From assembly GCA_002989075.1 (NCBI GenBank), contig PSQN01000014.1, positions 682,001-746,000 on the forward strand: DNA of 64,000 nucleotides. The letters run 5' to 3'. The stretch comes from Arthonia radiata. Taxonomy: Eukaryota; Ascomycota; Arthoniomycetes; Arthoniales; Arthoniaceae. Of this stretch, positions 34,501 through 48,273 are shown in pieces (the stretch's first letter is position 1; every line of letters begins with the position of its first letter). Both the position numbers and the translations under genes were made by a program. The notes beneath the pieces were generated by a model that saw nothing but the letters and a program-made list of their open reading frames with translations, was not told where the DNA came from and did no database searches.

Positions 34501-35660
34501 AGCCCACCGACGGTGACGTGGCAAAACCATGCGCAATATGCTTGAAACTATGCTGACACGATACTCCTTGACCCACTGAACATAGCGATATTGACTTTGG
34601 AGCCATCGCACAAGCATTGATAATCGTCCACTTGCGCAACGCCGGGAAAACCCACGGAAACCCATTCTCGACTTTTTGAAAGCACTGAACAGTCTTCAAA
34701 ACCTACATATATGAGCAGATCCCAGTCCACTGATCATGTTGAGCTATTTGAATCCGAGGAAACCCATCGGGAGTGGGAGGAAACCCGGGTCATGCATGGA
34801 GCTCACAGTACGCAGCAACACCACCGAAATGAGATCTCTGAAAAGCACCCGATTGATCTCAAAAGAACGGCACAGTACTCAGAAGAGCTCAGTAAATTGC
34901 CTCGTACCATTTTTGAAGCCCCTAGAGGGGTATTGCAAAAGTCGAAATCTTGAAATTTCAATGTTCCGACTCGGTGGATTTCAAAAAGTCGACTTCTTTG
35001 GATATTGCTTTCTTGACGTGAAACATACATCGCTAGATAGAGCGCAGCATTTTGTATCGTGTGACATATTCAAAAGGCTTGGTTTACCGCGCGCTCACAA
35101 GATACGGGCGGACGCAAGTCTCAAGGTACTGCGACAACGACCTCATGCCATCCTTCAAACCATGACTGATCAGCTCAACAAAAGCACCACACGACACAGT
35201 GAGATGCAGTGATCACAAAAATGTATAATTCGAGACCAAACAGCGTGAACAAAGAAATTCAATATTCAGCAACGCCGAGAAAAGCGTCAGCAACGCCGAG
35301 CAGTCCTCTTTGGGATTTTGAGATCTGGGGTTTCCGGCAAGAAACTTACATCATCGGGTACGGAAGAGAAGTTTGTGCTTGCCCACATGTTTGAGTTACG
35401 GGATTGATGAAAATTGGCCATGGCAACGCCGTCGGGTATGCGAGAATTGCACCCCTCACAGTCGCCCCGGCAACGCCCCTGCCGACTCCTGAAGCCGCGG
35501 ACACGCACCTCGGGCCGAAGGGTGCCGATGTGACGTCCTTGCCATCAGTGGCATTGGACTCATGCAAACACGACAATCAGAGATTCAAATATCAGATACC
35601 CAGACTTCGGTGGTATAGTAAAGAATATTGAATATACTGCAATCACAAGCAGAAGCCACA
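31597..35660. repeat. diverged tandem array with a period of about 320 bp, roughly 11-12 units
   Basis: This gene-free block fills the gap between two genes. A TGTATCGTGTGGCAT-like element recurs at about 31857, 32181, 32501, 32828, 33152, 33473, 33790, 34111, 34403, 34735, 35058 and 35354 (steps mostly 315-327). A second element, RTCGACTTTTTG, sits at a fixed offset and recurs at 33404, 33721, 34043, 34358, 34668 and 34989. A third, GGCGTTGC or its complement, appears in most units. The spacer also aligns, for example CCATACAATCGGATGCACTGAGCATGC-type sequence near 32315 and ACGATACAATCTAATGCACTGAACACGC near 32640 (first 20 bases of each are comparable). Units are only partly alike and hold no shared ORF. 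It is not a known transposon, and no terminal repeats are visible. Confidence 0.7.
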
Positions 35661-36263
35661 ATGTCCCAATACACCCCCACCTACCCACCCTCCATATCCT
35701 TCCCCCCCAAATTCCGCGACTTCCTCGTCCAATTCTACAAGATCAGCGATACCCCCGACGCGCATCAGCAGTATTCAGAGCAGTTCACGCCGGACGCGGA
35801 ACTGGTGATGGCGAGTAAGCGGGCGCAGGGGCGTGGAGGTATGTCTTCACTCACTTTACCTCTCACAGCTCCTCTTGCCTCCATCGTCGACTGTGAGAAC
35901 ACAAGCGAATACCGACAAATCACTACACCCTGCACCCTCCCCCACCAGACCGAATAGCGAAATCAACAAACGCAAAACAATAACAACCCACCAGAAATCC
36001 TCCCCCTCCGCGAAGGCATGTGGACCCGCGTGTCCGCGCGCTCGCACAAGCCGCTCAAGGTCTTCCCCTTTGGCTCAGTGACCGACAGCGCGCAGGAGGC
36101 GGAGATCATGCTGCATGGGACCGTCGAGTACGAGCTCAAGGACGGCGGCAAGAGCGGGCTGCCCTGGGCGGGGCGCGGCACGCTTGTGGAGGACGGGGGC
36201 GTGGTAAGGTGGAAGCATTACCAGGTGTATCTGGATAGCGCGGCGCAGACGCCGGCGAAGTGA
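35661..36263 (+). CDS. small NTF2/SnoaL-like fold protein (148 aa)
   Basis: Two exons, 35661-35838 and 35995-36263, with a 156-bp intron (GTATGT..CACCAG). The joined reading is KRAQGRGEILPLREGMWTRV. The Met at 35661 (CACAATGTCCC context) is preferred over one in frame upstream. Sequence order fits the SnoaL-like/NTF2-like fold common in small fungal proteins: N-terminal helix FPPKFRDFLVQFYKISDTPD, FTPDAELVMASKRAQG, a W-containing turn (MWTRVSARSHKPLKVF), GTVEYELKDG and VRWKHYQVYLD strands. No catalytic residues can be assigned. No signal peptide. It converges with the ACC gene (3' ends ~230 bp apart). Confidence 0.78.
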
Positions 36264-36495
36264 TTGTGTTGCTAGAGGGGTGTTGATGGTGGTTCGTGGT
36301 AGGAGGAGGGGTGAGTTTGGTACAGGATGGGAAGGATGGGAGGGATGGGGAGGGTTGTATAGCTGCCGTGATGCTTCTGTGAATACTACACATCTACTCC
36401 ACAAACGCTTCCTAACGCCTGTGTTCAGACACCCAAGGTTAAGCAAACTCCCTGTTGAATTGCACACCCGTGAATTGCCAGACTTGGCTTTTACC

Positions 36496-39400
36496 TTATG
36501 CCTTTGACAAACTCTTCAACACGCTCTCGCGCTCCTCCACCGGCAGCATCCCCAGCACCTGCGCCACACCCCTCAGCGCCGCCTCCTTGTTGCCTCTCAT
36601 CAGACTCGCGACATCCCAGCTCACACCATCTCCCCGCATCTGCTCAACACGGCTGTGCACCTCCTTGCGATTCTCTTCATACCACATGGCCACGCTCATA
36701 TCATCTTCCTCAAACTTCGCAATGCCAGACCACGCCTTCAACCGCTCGAGATCCGCCTCACGGTTGCTCATGTCTTTCGCGCTCGCGGCCGCCATGCGCT
36801 TAAGGATGTATTCTTCGTTCAACCTCCGGCGCAGGCGCCAGTAAAAGAAGCGGCGAGCTTTCTTCCACTCCAGCGCGCCGCGGATCGTGCCTTTCGCCTC
36901 CATGCGGCCGGCACGGTCGTGCAAGTCGGCGAACTGATGCGCAATCTGTCCATACACAGGCAGGAGAAGCTTCTCGCGCTCAGTCATCTTGGCTTTGAGG
37001 TCGTCGATCTGTTCGCGCGGCGTGTTCGGATCCGAAAGCTTCCGCTTCATTTCGCCGTACGCAGCATCGAGTCTCGCCATCGTCTCCAGCTGTCGCTCTT
37101 TCCGGTACTTAATCCCGATGATGCCCTCCGGCTCGAGCACACCACCGCGGGAGTCGGCGTCCGCGTACATTTCCATGTACTTCGCGTTGATCGTGGGGTC
37201 GACGACGACCCAGGAGCCGCCGCGAAGTTCGCCGAAAGGAGGAATGTAGACAAAGACAGGTTGCGTGTAGGCCACCAGCGCGTCGACTATGTACGAGCCG
37301 TATTTGAGAACTTCGTTGTACATGTCGCGCTGGCCGCCGGAGAAGCCACGCCAATTCGCGAAGATCATGAGCGGTAATGCTTCGCCGTTGTTGAAGTCGC
37401 GAATCGCTTGTGCGGTCTTAAAGGCGGAGTTGGGGTACCACACACCGCCAGCTTCGGAGGTGATCTGTTCCGTGGAGTCCGGGTTCGCGGGGTCGGCGGG
37501 CGTGATGTTCTCGACGGTTCTTGTCTCGACACCGATAACACCCACCGGGATACCACCGAGACGGGCGCGACCGGCCACGACAGTGCGAGCCCAGCCGCCC
37601 AGCGTTTCCTCGAAAGAGCCTTTGTCGAAAAAGCCGTGTTGGAAACTACCAGAGCTGTTTTCGGCCTCTTTACCGGCAATAAGCCAGCGCGGGTCGTAGG
37701 ATTGTTTCTGTGGCGGTACATAGGTGATGTCGCGGTCCCAGGGGTCGGTGCTGGGAGATATGGGGACAGGGTTGCCTTTGCGGTCAGGGACGAAGCTCAT
37801 CCACTTCACGATCTTGGAAACACCTTCAAAGTCGTCGCCGGCGGTCATATGAGAGACGCCATTCTTGTACATGATTTGAGTGCCGCCAAGCTGAAGATTT
37901 GAAGTGTAGACTTCGCGGCCAAGGAGCTTGTTGATGGCAGGAGCGCCAGTGAGGATGATGGGCTGGCCTTCGATTTGGATCGTGCGGTGGCCAAGCCGGA
38001 CCAAGTAGGCGCCGATACCTGTGAAAAGTCAGTAATTGAGTGATGCCAAGATTTGAGAAACAGGGTACTAACCAACTGAGCGGCAGGTCACCAGCGTAAT
38101 GGTAAAAACGTCTTCGTACGCTCTTGATGTCTCACCAGCAATGAGGCCGGAGCCTCGCAGACACTCGACACCGAGGCCATCCTCAGCACCAATGATGGTC
38201 GTGATCTTATGTCGCAATTCGCCGTCTTCGGTGATTGGCTCAGTAATGACTCCACGCTTCTTGCCGTCCTCAAATCGAGCTTTGGTTTCTGGCGTCATGT
38301 AGAGATACTTGAAGCCTTTCTCGGGTCGCGACGGGTCGTTCCAAGCTGACTGGAAGTGAGGGATAAGCTCTTCGGCCATGCCAATACGAGCACCTGAGTT
38401 TGCGGACAGGTATATCCGCGGAATACCCAGCTTTCGCGACAGCTCAGAGCAGCGATGGAAGAACTTGTCTTCCGTCGGACCGAATGAACCGATCTTAAAA
38501 GTAATGTCGTTAGCGATGATGATGAAACGACGTCCGCGTGGGTACTCTGGAGTCTTCGCAGTGACAATCCACCCAACCATGCCAATGTTATTAGTGCCAG
38601 GCTCACGCGCAACTTCAATGATGTTGTCGTTGTCATCCAGTATGAGTTCACGATACTCCATTGTCTCGTCTGGCTGGGGCTGCTTCTCCTTCAGGTGAGG
38701 ATGAGCAGACACGACTTGACCCCAGCTCTTGTCAATAGCTTGCTTGAAAAGTTGCGGGAAGTCGTAAACGTATTGGGTACCCATGATGTGCGCCTTGTGT
38801 CGCTTGGGCTGAAGAGCGCCCTTAGTCGGATAGGGCGTCGATACTGGTCTCAGATGCATTGAGCCCATCTTCGTAGTCCCGCCAATGCTGTGGAAGACCC
38901 ACTCGCCGCCACGGTCGGACTTACGCTCTTCGTACATCTCAACATCGATAATATAGCCGGAGGTGTTGTTGATGACGACGCGGAGAGGGTAGGGTTCGCC
39001 GGTGTTCGGATCAGCACAAATGATGCGGATCTCAGCGCCGGTCACCCGCAATCTCCATGCTCGTCGACCAAAGCGATCCAAAAAGCCACCCAGTGCTTCT
39101 TCCACCTCCTTGGGGTCCAGTGGGAAGACTAGCGAGAAATTGATAAAGATGTGGTTCATGTCTGAGTTGTTGTTGCCGATGATCTCCATGGCATCCAGAA
39201 TGTCGTTCATGAGACGGTCGGCTTCAGAGATCATGTACTCCGCGCTGGGGATGTCTTCTCGTAGACGGCCAGAACGAACGACAGCACGTGTGAAGTAGCG
39301 CTTGTCGTTCTCGGCGCCCTTGCCGATAGCCTCATAGACATGGATGTTTCGGTTCTCGGTGAACACGGGCTTGATGTTGAACTTGTTAAGTCGTCCCAGT

Positions 39401-42400
39401 TCGAGCTGGAAGGCAAGTGCTGGCTCAATGTGGCGAATGCTAGTGTCTTCTTCGTAGCTCGGTCCACGGAATGTGAAGTAGCCGGGATACGAACCGTCTC
39501 TGTGACCGCAAATGAACGTCAGTCGCCTCACTCGCCGGGCGAGTAGCTCCTCCTTGTTATCTTCGACGATGGTCTTCACGCGCTCAACAATGACGGCGTC
39601 ATCAAAAGTCTCAGCATCGCGCACCGCAATATTGCAGACACCGGTAAGCTCGTCTGTGCTCTCTGGCTTTGGAATATTCGGTCGGCGTGATGCTGAAAGA
39701 TCAGCCATCAGGCCAGCGCTTGAGCTGCCTTTGCCGCTCCCAGCCAAGGGAAATATCTCCAAAGCTCGTTGCATTGAGTCGTCAGCTTCTTCAAGGAAGC
39801 TTACAGGAATGATCACGCCCTTACGTGTTGGTTCGGACTCGGTCCTCTTTGCCAAGTAAGACATGTCGCTAATAGAATAGATCCGCTTGAAGGACGGGGC
39901 GCCGTTGGCTAGACCTGGCGAAGCAGGAGTTGCAGGGTGAGACAGGTCCACTGGTAAGCCATACTCCGAGGAGCCGACCTTGCGGAGAATGAAATCCCAT
40001 GACAGGATGAAAGGCGTTTCGTTGTCGGTATGGTAATCCAAATGTTTGAGCGTGTACGCTCGGTACGCGCGTCGAACATAGACTTCCAATGCCGCAAGAG
40101 AGACGTGAGGGTCCTGATGGTTGAAGAAGACTGGTAGAACGTCAAACACTGTATATCGTGAGTCGATGACATCCTTTAAGGTTTCAGCATCTGGTGTTCG
40201 GTGCTCCAAGCTGTCACCGTATCTCGACTCCAGCACCGACGATTTCAGGATGTGTTCCATCTGAGACGATCGCTCTTCAAGAGATGGCATAGCACACTGA
40301 ATGAGGAACTCTCTTGCTTTGAGCGCCACCTTTGCAGTTGCTCGATTCTCAAGCTCAGCCAGCTTTTTGAGAACAGGCTTGAAGAACTTGGCGACATTCT
40401 CTGTTCCAGGCTTGTTTGGCTTATAGACGTCCATGATCGAGATAACCAGGTTGTTCTTGCCGGCGACTCGGCTATGGGACAGTACTGTCTGCGTGACTGC
40501 GTTCACGTCGTCTTTGTTCGCATCACGAAGTTTCAAAATGACATCCTCGTCTCTCAGTGTGCGGGACGAAAATTGTTGCTCGACTCCAGCATATTGCTCG
40601 AGCAAGTCCGTGAATACTTGATACTCGTGAGCTCTGAGGCCGTTAGAGTATCGTGTGATGACTTCGACCAAAGGCGCAAGACCTGATCGCAGTAGATCAG
40701 CATCAGCCGACTCGACATGCTCCTCCAGGAAGCGGTTGAACGTCTTCGCTAGTTGCTTTGCTGGAAACTCTGAGCCACGGCTCTGAGCCCGCTCAACGAT
40801 TTGTTCAAGTGCCGCATCTAGTTTCGCTGGCATGCGAGCATGCAATGCTGAAGCTTGAGCGGTCCACTCGCCATACGGTAGAGCCTGGTTACGGAGGACT
40901 TCCATGAGCTCTTTCATCGACGACTGCATGACTACTTGGTTGTCGTAGCCAAGGAGGATGTTCCGCAGGATGCTGACAAGTAGCTGGAATCGTTGAGGGG
41001 GCTTGGTGCCCATGATGGTAGGTGTACCAAATTCAGGCAGCTGGCCGAGGAACGGCTGAGCCGATTTGACCTTGGTTGGATCATCCAGCGCGAGTATACC
41101 GAGGATGTCGCCAGCCTCAAGTGTCGCGCCTGGCTGCTTGATCAAGCTGACGATACCATCTTCTTGCGCGAGGAGAGGCATGTACATCTTCATGACCTCT
41201 ACTTCAGCAAACGGCTGATTCTTCTTCACGTGATCGCCGTTCTCAACGGTGAACTTGACAAGCTTGCCAGGACTTGGTGTGCGCAGTTGGGTCGGATCGC
41301 TCTCTTGTTCAAGCAGACAAGTCTTGCTATCCACGCTCAATCTCGTTGCGCCGACTTCCTCCTTCCAGTAGATATTATGACTCTTGCCGCCCAGAAGGAT
41401 CAGCAGACCACCGTCACTCAGTGCTCGAACGCCTACAGCGCATCTTGAACCATTAATGAAGAGTGTGTAGCTGTCCACGCTCGATCTTGTAGCCGTGAAC
41501 TTATATCGATAGCCTTCGTAGATGAAGTCAACAGGGAAGACGGTCTTCAACGTATCTTTTGATGGTACTTGACCCTTCTCAAGACTGGTTCGATATTCTG
41601 TCTGGCAAAGGTCGCTTGCGATGTGAGCGCGAGTGACTGCACCACAGATGACTGCGACCATCGAATCAGGTCGCTCAGCAGTAAGCTTCTTGGAGATCAG
41701 CTCGTCGAGCCAACCAGTTGTAATGGTGTTGTCTTCGAAAGCAGGAGTCTCTAGCAGCTTGATGAGGTATTCGACCGTGGTTCGGAAATCTCCTCGAATA
41801 TTCAGCTCCTTGAGAGCCACGACCATGTGTTTTCGTGATGCTGACCGGTTCTCGCCGTATGCGAACACGTGACCGAACTGTGAGTCTGAGAAACTGTGGA
41901 TGCCACCAGCTGTGCCGACCGAGAAGTACCCCCAGACATTGGAACTACTTCGGAAGTTGAGCTCGTGCATAGTACCACTCGACGGTTTGAAGCCTTCGCC
42001 AGGATCTTCAGATGTGATACGGCAAGCAGTCGTGTGTCCCTTCGGCCTTGGTCTTCTCTGAGACGTCTTGCTGCCTTCGGAAAAGAAGCCGAAATCCAGC
42101 GTGTTCGTCAAGCTAGGATCAGCGCCATAGAGGAGTCGAATATCGCGAACGCGGTGAAGCGGAATACCCATTGCGACTTGCAGTTGTGCGGCTGGCAAGT
42201 TCACACCCGTGACCATCTCCGTTGTTGGGTGCTCGACCTGCAGACGTGGGTTTAGCTCCAGGAAGTAGAATTTGTCGTCTGCGTGCGAGTACAAGTATTC
42301 GACAGTCCCTGCAGACACGTATCCAACGAGCTTTCCGAGAGAGACAGCGGCTTGCTCCATGCGCTGGAAGGTCTCCTGGTTTGCGATTGTGACGGGCGCC

Positions 42401-43589
42401 TCTTCAATAATCTTTTGATGTCTTCGCTGAACCGAGCAATCGCGGCCAAACAATGAAATATTTTGTCCGTACTGGTCCGCCAGCAACTGCACTTCCAAAT
42501 GCCGCGCGTTGCCCGCCAGCTTCATGATGAAGATTGGTGACCCTGGTATCTCGCTTGCGGCGGCTTTGTACATGGCGGTGAAATTCTCCTCGGTGTCCAC
42601 TTTTCTGATGCCCTTTCCACCACCTCCTTCGGATGCCTTGACCATGATTGGGAAACCGATCTTCTTTGCCATGGCCAGACCTTCTTCGGGCGAGTGTGTG
42701 CAGCCTTGGTCGTATACATCATCCGCGACCGTAACGATGCCGTGATCGTCGACCACGACCTTATCGACACCTTCGCCGGACCACGGAATACATGGGACCT
42801 TCGCATGCTGTGCAACGATTGTGGAGGAGATTTTGTCGCCGAGCGATCGCATCGCCGAGCCGGGTGGTCCGATAAACACGATCTTGTGAGGAGAAGCTGC
42901 CAAAGACTCCGGAAGCTTTGGATTCTCCGATGCGTGACCCCTGCGAGCCATGTCAGCGTTGTGTATGTGAATGCGCGGGAAATGGTAAGTTTTGCCTACC
43001 ATCCAGCCCAAACAGCGTGAACTCCCATACGCTCCGCGACGTCTACAATGAGCTCGACGTTGGCGTAGTTGTTGTTGTTCGTGCCTCCAGGTACCTATGG
43101 AATTACCCGTAAGCATGTTGCTCTGAGATAGGAGCTCTGAGAAGCTCCCTCGCGCCGTGTCATCACCTACTTCAACATATTGGTCCGCCATACGGATGTA
43201 GTCTGCATTGGCCTGCAAATCTTCCGGTGTGGCCATCACCGTAATCTGAATCGCCCGCTCGTCTGAAAACGTCTCGTACGCCCATTTTCGTATTGATCGA
43301 ATGAACTTGACTGCCGCGATGCCGTTGTTCGCTATGAGGACCTGCGCAGCCCGTCAGCTTGGCGAATCGTGAGGGACTTCGGTAACTTGGTAGGACGCAC
43401 GTTCGTAATGACTGTGTGACCGTCGCACGTTTGCACGAAATCCTTGACTTTGCTCGGAGCAGCAGCACCAAGGTGGTTTCCGCCGATGAAGTGCGGTGCA
43501 AGATCGTGCTTCGCAGCGTATGAGCTGCCGTGGCCATTTGGTACGCCATTTGTCCGTATTGGCACGGACGTGCCATTTGTGGTTGCCAT
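36496..43589 (-). CDS. acc1: acetyl-CoA carboxylase (2281 aa)
   Basis: Five exons: 43589-43401, 43341-43171, 43094-43000, 42940-38073 and 38018-36496. Four introns of 54-76 bp carry the frame exactly: [67 protein letters not shown]. The biotin carboxylase domain includes [11 protein letters not shown] (ATP loop) and [16 protein letters not shown]. The biotin site is EVMKMYMPL with the acceptor Lys codon at 41188-41190. A long central region follows, then the carboxyltransferase halves ([30 protein letters not shown]). Length matches fungal ACC1. It makes malonyl-CoA in the cytosol, the committed step of fatty-acid synthesis. Complete. Confidence 0.97.
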
Positions 43590-45055
43590 CTTAGGCGCTC
43601 TGCAAGGACGCAGGCCCGCTGTGAAGAGAAGGTGAGGAGTGCTCCAGAGAGCTTCGCCGAGACCGTCAGCGGAAACGCCGAAGCGGAGGATGTCGCTCGG
43701 TGGTTTTCAGTCGTGGAGGATGAAGACTTTCATTGCGAGCATTAGGCGGTAAAAGATGGGCAGATCAAAGTCCGCAATTGTTCAGGTTGCAAAAGGTAAA
43801 GAAGCCGAGCAAACGCGGAGACGAAAGTTTGAGGACGGGCCGATGGCGTGGGAGTGCGGTGTTGGGAGAGGGGCACTATTCGCACAGGATGGAAGTACAG
43901 ATGAGCTGTGGGAAATGAAGAGCCGGCGACAAAGTTGACGAGAAATGCGTAGAGGCGGGCAGAGGGCAGAAGTAGTCCTTATGGAAAGGAAGAAGGTTGC
44001 CGACGCCGGCACACCGATCGCTGTTGATGAGCGGACGCTGACGGGGTCAACATCTGCATGCTTATCAAAATGTTGAGAAAGCTCGTCTTTTCAGCTAATC
44101 GATTGCCGCTCTTGGCTCGTCTACGGAGGACTCTCACTTGACTACACATCCCAAAAGTTTCCATCTTCCGTTGCGTCTGGAGTCTCTGTTGAGTTACACA
44201 TCCGCATACTCAGGCTTCGCTGCCGTTTCCGCCACCGCAAACTCTCGTCCGCTGGTTGATCGAACCACGAATGCTACAGGATTGTTTAAAATCTACATGA
44301 GGATATATACCGTTCGCTTTCGTTATTCAACAACAGCGCCGCGCCGCCTCGTCTGGGACACTGGCTGTAATGCAGCTGGTATCTTGGATTCTGGAGAAGC
44401 TCGACTAGCGGCAGCATGTCCGAACTCCAACATCTCGGTCACCGAACGCTCCCCACGTCTTTGGACATCACTTCAGCCTTGGTTTCATGGTTTAACAAGT
44501 CTTGCGTAGAGTCTTTGGGCCTGTATTCTGCATGCGCACTATCGAATAAGGTTGTGTATAAGGTCTTCAAGCAAGCGAACTTTTGGGGATTGTTGAGCGA
44601 GCTGGATCCAACAAATGACGTCGGGGCCAAACAAGGTTTCGTCCCCGGATCCAGAGGGTCTGTGCTTGGCTTCTTTCGGCCCCACTCGGCCCGCTTCGTC
44701 GGTATCGCCACGCGACGTGCTCCAGCATTACAATAATCGGAACAGCATACTCGATACCTGGAACATGATGCGCTCACTCCATGCACTCGAGGTAAGGAAG
44801 CCGAGAGTATTTGAGTTCACCCGAAGGCGTATACGATAAGGTGGAATGAAGAATAGGGTCTCGGAAGAATCTAATTTAGGTGAGGTAGGATTGGGTATCT
44901 CAATGGTGATGATACGCTCCATTGTTGATAGGGGACCGAGCCTCCTCTCCCAGGTAGTGATAGTCGATAACAACGTGTCTCTCGTAAGTATCCATCATCT
45001 ATCGTCTCTCGTCTCTCATCTCTCATCACTGGCATTACTCTGCGCGAGCATCAGC
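43590..45055. other. ACC promoter and spacer
   Basis: About 1.5 kb upstream of acetyl-CoA carboxylase and downstream of nudE. ORFs 44138-44509 and 44416-44736 (forward) have no domain, no splice context and no codon signal that I trust. No repeat is seen. Confidence 0.45.
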
Positions 45056-46890
45056 TCAAAACGTCTCTCCCAGATCCGTGCTCTCCCGTCTCGCACTCGC
45101 CCTCCCAATCCCACTGGCCGGTGCTTGCTTCGTGCTCTTCCGCCGCGCAGGTGTGGTGCCGTTTGTGAGGGCTTGATTACTCTGTCGCCGTGCCAGGCTT
45201 GCAGGCGCAGGTATCCCAGAAAGACCGGTTTTATCCACCGTGATTCGGCGCGGTGTTGGTGTCACAAAACTATCCTCATCCCTTTCCACGTCTTGGGACA
45301 TGCTGAGAGACTGCCGATGGCCGTACGAGGGTGTCGCTCGCCCTGCCAGTGACGACCGCGGTCTTCGCTCCTCTGCCGCTGACGGCGGTCGTCCATGCGC
45401 TTCTATTCTACTGCTGGGCCTTACAAAGCCGTGGTGGGGGGCATGGCCAGCACGACTTGCGGGTCGACTAGGATGGTCCGCCGCGGAGGATGCTGGCCTG
45501 CTTAAGGAGAGTCTGCTTTGCCTGTGTGTTAACCGCCTGTTGCTCCCTTCAGTCGGCACCTGTGAGTTTATTGCTGACGCATTCGTGCTACCGCTCGCGC
45601 GCTTCTTACTGCTGCGTACGGTCACATTCGAAGGTAGTTCATTGGCAAGTCCTGAGCCTGAAGGCGTTGTGGACCCTCCTCGTGGTGATGCACGCGGTGG
45701 AGTGTTGGTGGGGGCTGGGAGCTTCGATCTCGCAGAATGTACGCGCTGCTCCAGCTTCTGCATCTTTCCAATGAGACCTCTAATCTGGTATAATGACTCT
45801 GACCTTGGAACACCCCCTTCTGCACCCAGTATGCTCGGCCTCGACGACTTGGGTACCGCAGTTCGTGGCTTTGCAAACACAGGCGCAGGTCGGTTGGGGC
45901 CTGTTCTCGACTTCTCCCGAGTATGTATGGCGCGTGCTGCCGTTGCGCTTGCGGTCGGTCTCGGCGTATGATGTGGGTCGCGATGCAAAGCTGTGACCTT
46001 CCTTGGTGATGGGTGCGATATCTGCGCATTGTCAATGTCCCGCTTGCTTGCGGATTGCTCTGATATTGGCGGAGATGGCGGCGTGATGGCATCAGACCCG
46101 TTGCCGTTCGATACGTCTGATATTGGGCGCTCCGGTGTAAGTGCGCTCGCCAAAGATGCGGACGTCGCCGAGCCTTCTGATATCGGTGAATGCAGCTCAG
46201 GCTCTTTGGGCTCGCTAAAATGGGACATGCCTTTCCGACTTCTCTCATAAGCTGCCTCTGCAGCTTTCAATTTCTCTTGTGTGATGTCGGACTCGATCCT
46301 TAGATCGGACAATTCGTCTTTCAGTCGCTGTGCTTCAATTCTGAGATCCTCTCGCTCTCGTTCGCCGACCTTGACCTCCTCTTCCAGCATGACACCTCTT
46401 TCAATTGCTTGGTTGTACCTGGATTCCACATCTTCCAGTGATGACGTCGTGTTCCGGGCTTGCCTTTCAAAGTCATCGTTAGCGACTTCGATGTCGCGAA
46501 GTCGCAGCTGCTGAGTTCTATTCGTATCGCGGAGCTGTGTGATCTCTTTTTGGAGGCTGTTTTGCGCATTGTTGGCCTCTGTCTTGGATTGCTTGTATTT
46601 GGTCTAACGTTGTTGCAAGGGTCAGTGTCCAGAAGTTGCGATCGCAACGGGCGCATTTGACTGACCTTCCACTCCTCGACCTCGTAAGTAAGCGCCTCTA
46701 CTTTCTCCTTCAATCCGCGTTCCCGCTTTTCTGATGCCTCGATGTCTTTCTCAAGCTCGGCTTCTAGCTCTTTGCTTGAAGCTTGGAAGTCTTGCAATTC
46801 AGATTCAAGGTGTTCGTATTGCTTCTTGTAGTAATTGATCTCATCCTGTAGGTTGCTGAAGCCTGCTGGCACGGGCGATGACGACGCCAT
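45056..46890 (-). CDS. nudE: nuclear distribution protein NudE, with one apparent frameshift
   Basis: Exon 1 is 46890-46666 ([20 protein letters not shown] to EVEEWK, 75 codons). A 61-bp intron (GTCAGT..GTTAG) leads to exon 2, 46604-45056. Exon 2 starts in frame as [14 protein letters not shown], then the conserved coiled coil ([44 protein letters not shown]) continues in the next frame. The change falls at a run of five A (reverse strand, 46560-46564), where four would keep the frame. The N-terminal ~190 residues form the coiled coil that binds Lis1/NudF and dynein; the rest is Ser/Pro-rich and basic, usual for fungal NudE. The long intact frame on both sides argues for a sequencing error or a very recent mutation, not an old pseudogene. 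Confidence 0.85.
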
Positions 46891-47697
46891 AGAGGGTATA
46901 TCGCCCTTGCTTTGCGCCGCAGCTGCACGATGGCCTGACAGCAGCGCTGGTAGTCGGAGTCGACGTGACTTCTAATCGAATTGGCTCATTGCGACGAGAT
47001 GAGCGCGAAGATCATGCGGTGCGCTTAGGAGTGGATTTGGGGCTTTCAAGTAATGCGCATCGATCAGTTTGGTTCCCCCTCTTTCCCCTGTGTGATTAGT
47101 ATATTTCCTGCGCGATGCTGTTTGTTGGGATAATTCACATGTCTCTTCTGTGAAGGTTGTTTGTTGACAGGGGTCAATAAGGGTGCAACGGGCGGCATGG
47201 CGCCTACCCTGTCATGGCTCTAATCTCACGTGATCAGACCCTAGATACCCATTCAGAGCATCTTTATCGCAAATGTAATGAAGACACAACCTCTAGAGCC
47301 TGTACCTTGGGCGGTAATGCTCTTTCAGCAAGCAGCCACACAAGCGCGGAGGCAAGGATGAAATCAAAGCTGAGCGTGTGAAATCAGGTATGACTACGCC
47401 GTAAGGGACTAACACCTCTGCCAGGACACCACGAACATTGCGCGCAGGCAGAAGGATAGCTTTCAAAGATAATTCATGCATTCATGCTGGGCCCCATGAG
47501 CCAATATCACTGGCTATCATGACTCGTGGGCCTTTCAACGCCATGGATTCGCAGCTTCCCAGCGATCGGATAGTCGACGGCTGCCCACCGACACTGTTCC
47601 ATTTGCAATATATGTGGAATGCATCGCGGGCGCGGAGATGACCGACTATTCCGGGGAGTCCGGCGCCTCAATGAAGAAACATAGGACGGTAGTTGAT
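46891..47697. other. nudE upstream region
   Basis: About 800 bases between histone H4 (3' end) and nudE (5' end), both reverse. No gene is supported; ORFs around 47293-47641 look like chance. Confidence 0.45.

Positions 47698-48273
<576 letters not shown>

Noticed and set aside
31597-35660. LTR, LINE or DNA transposon remnant as explanation for the repeat array
   Set aside because: No terminal repeats, reverse-transcriptase or transposase fragments were seen, and the regular ~320-bp period fits a tandem satellite better.
44138-44736. Two forward ORFs upstream of acetyl-CoA carboxylase
   Set aside because: No recognised motifs, overlapping frames and unremarkable composition; treated as chance within a promoter region.
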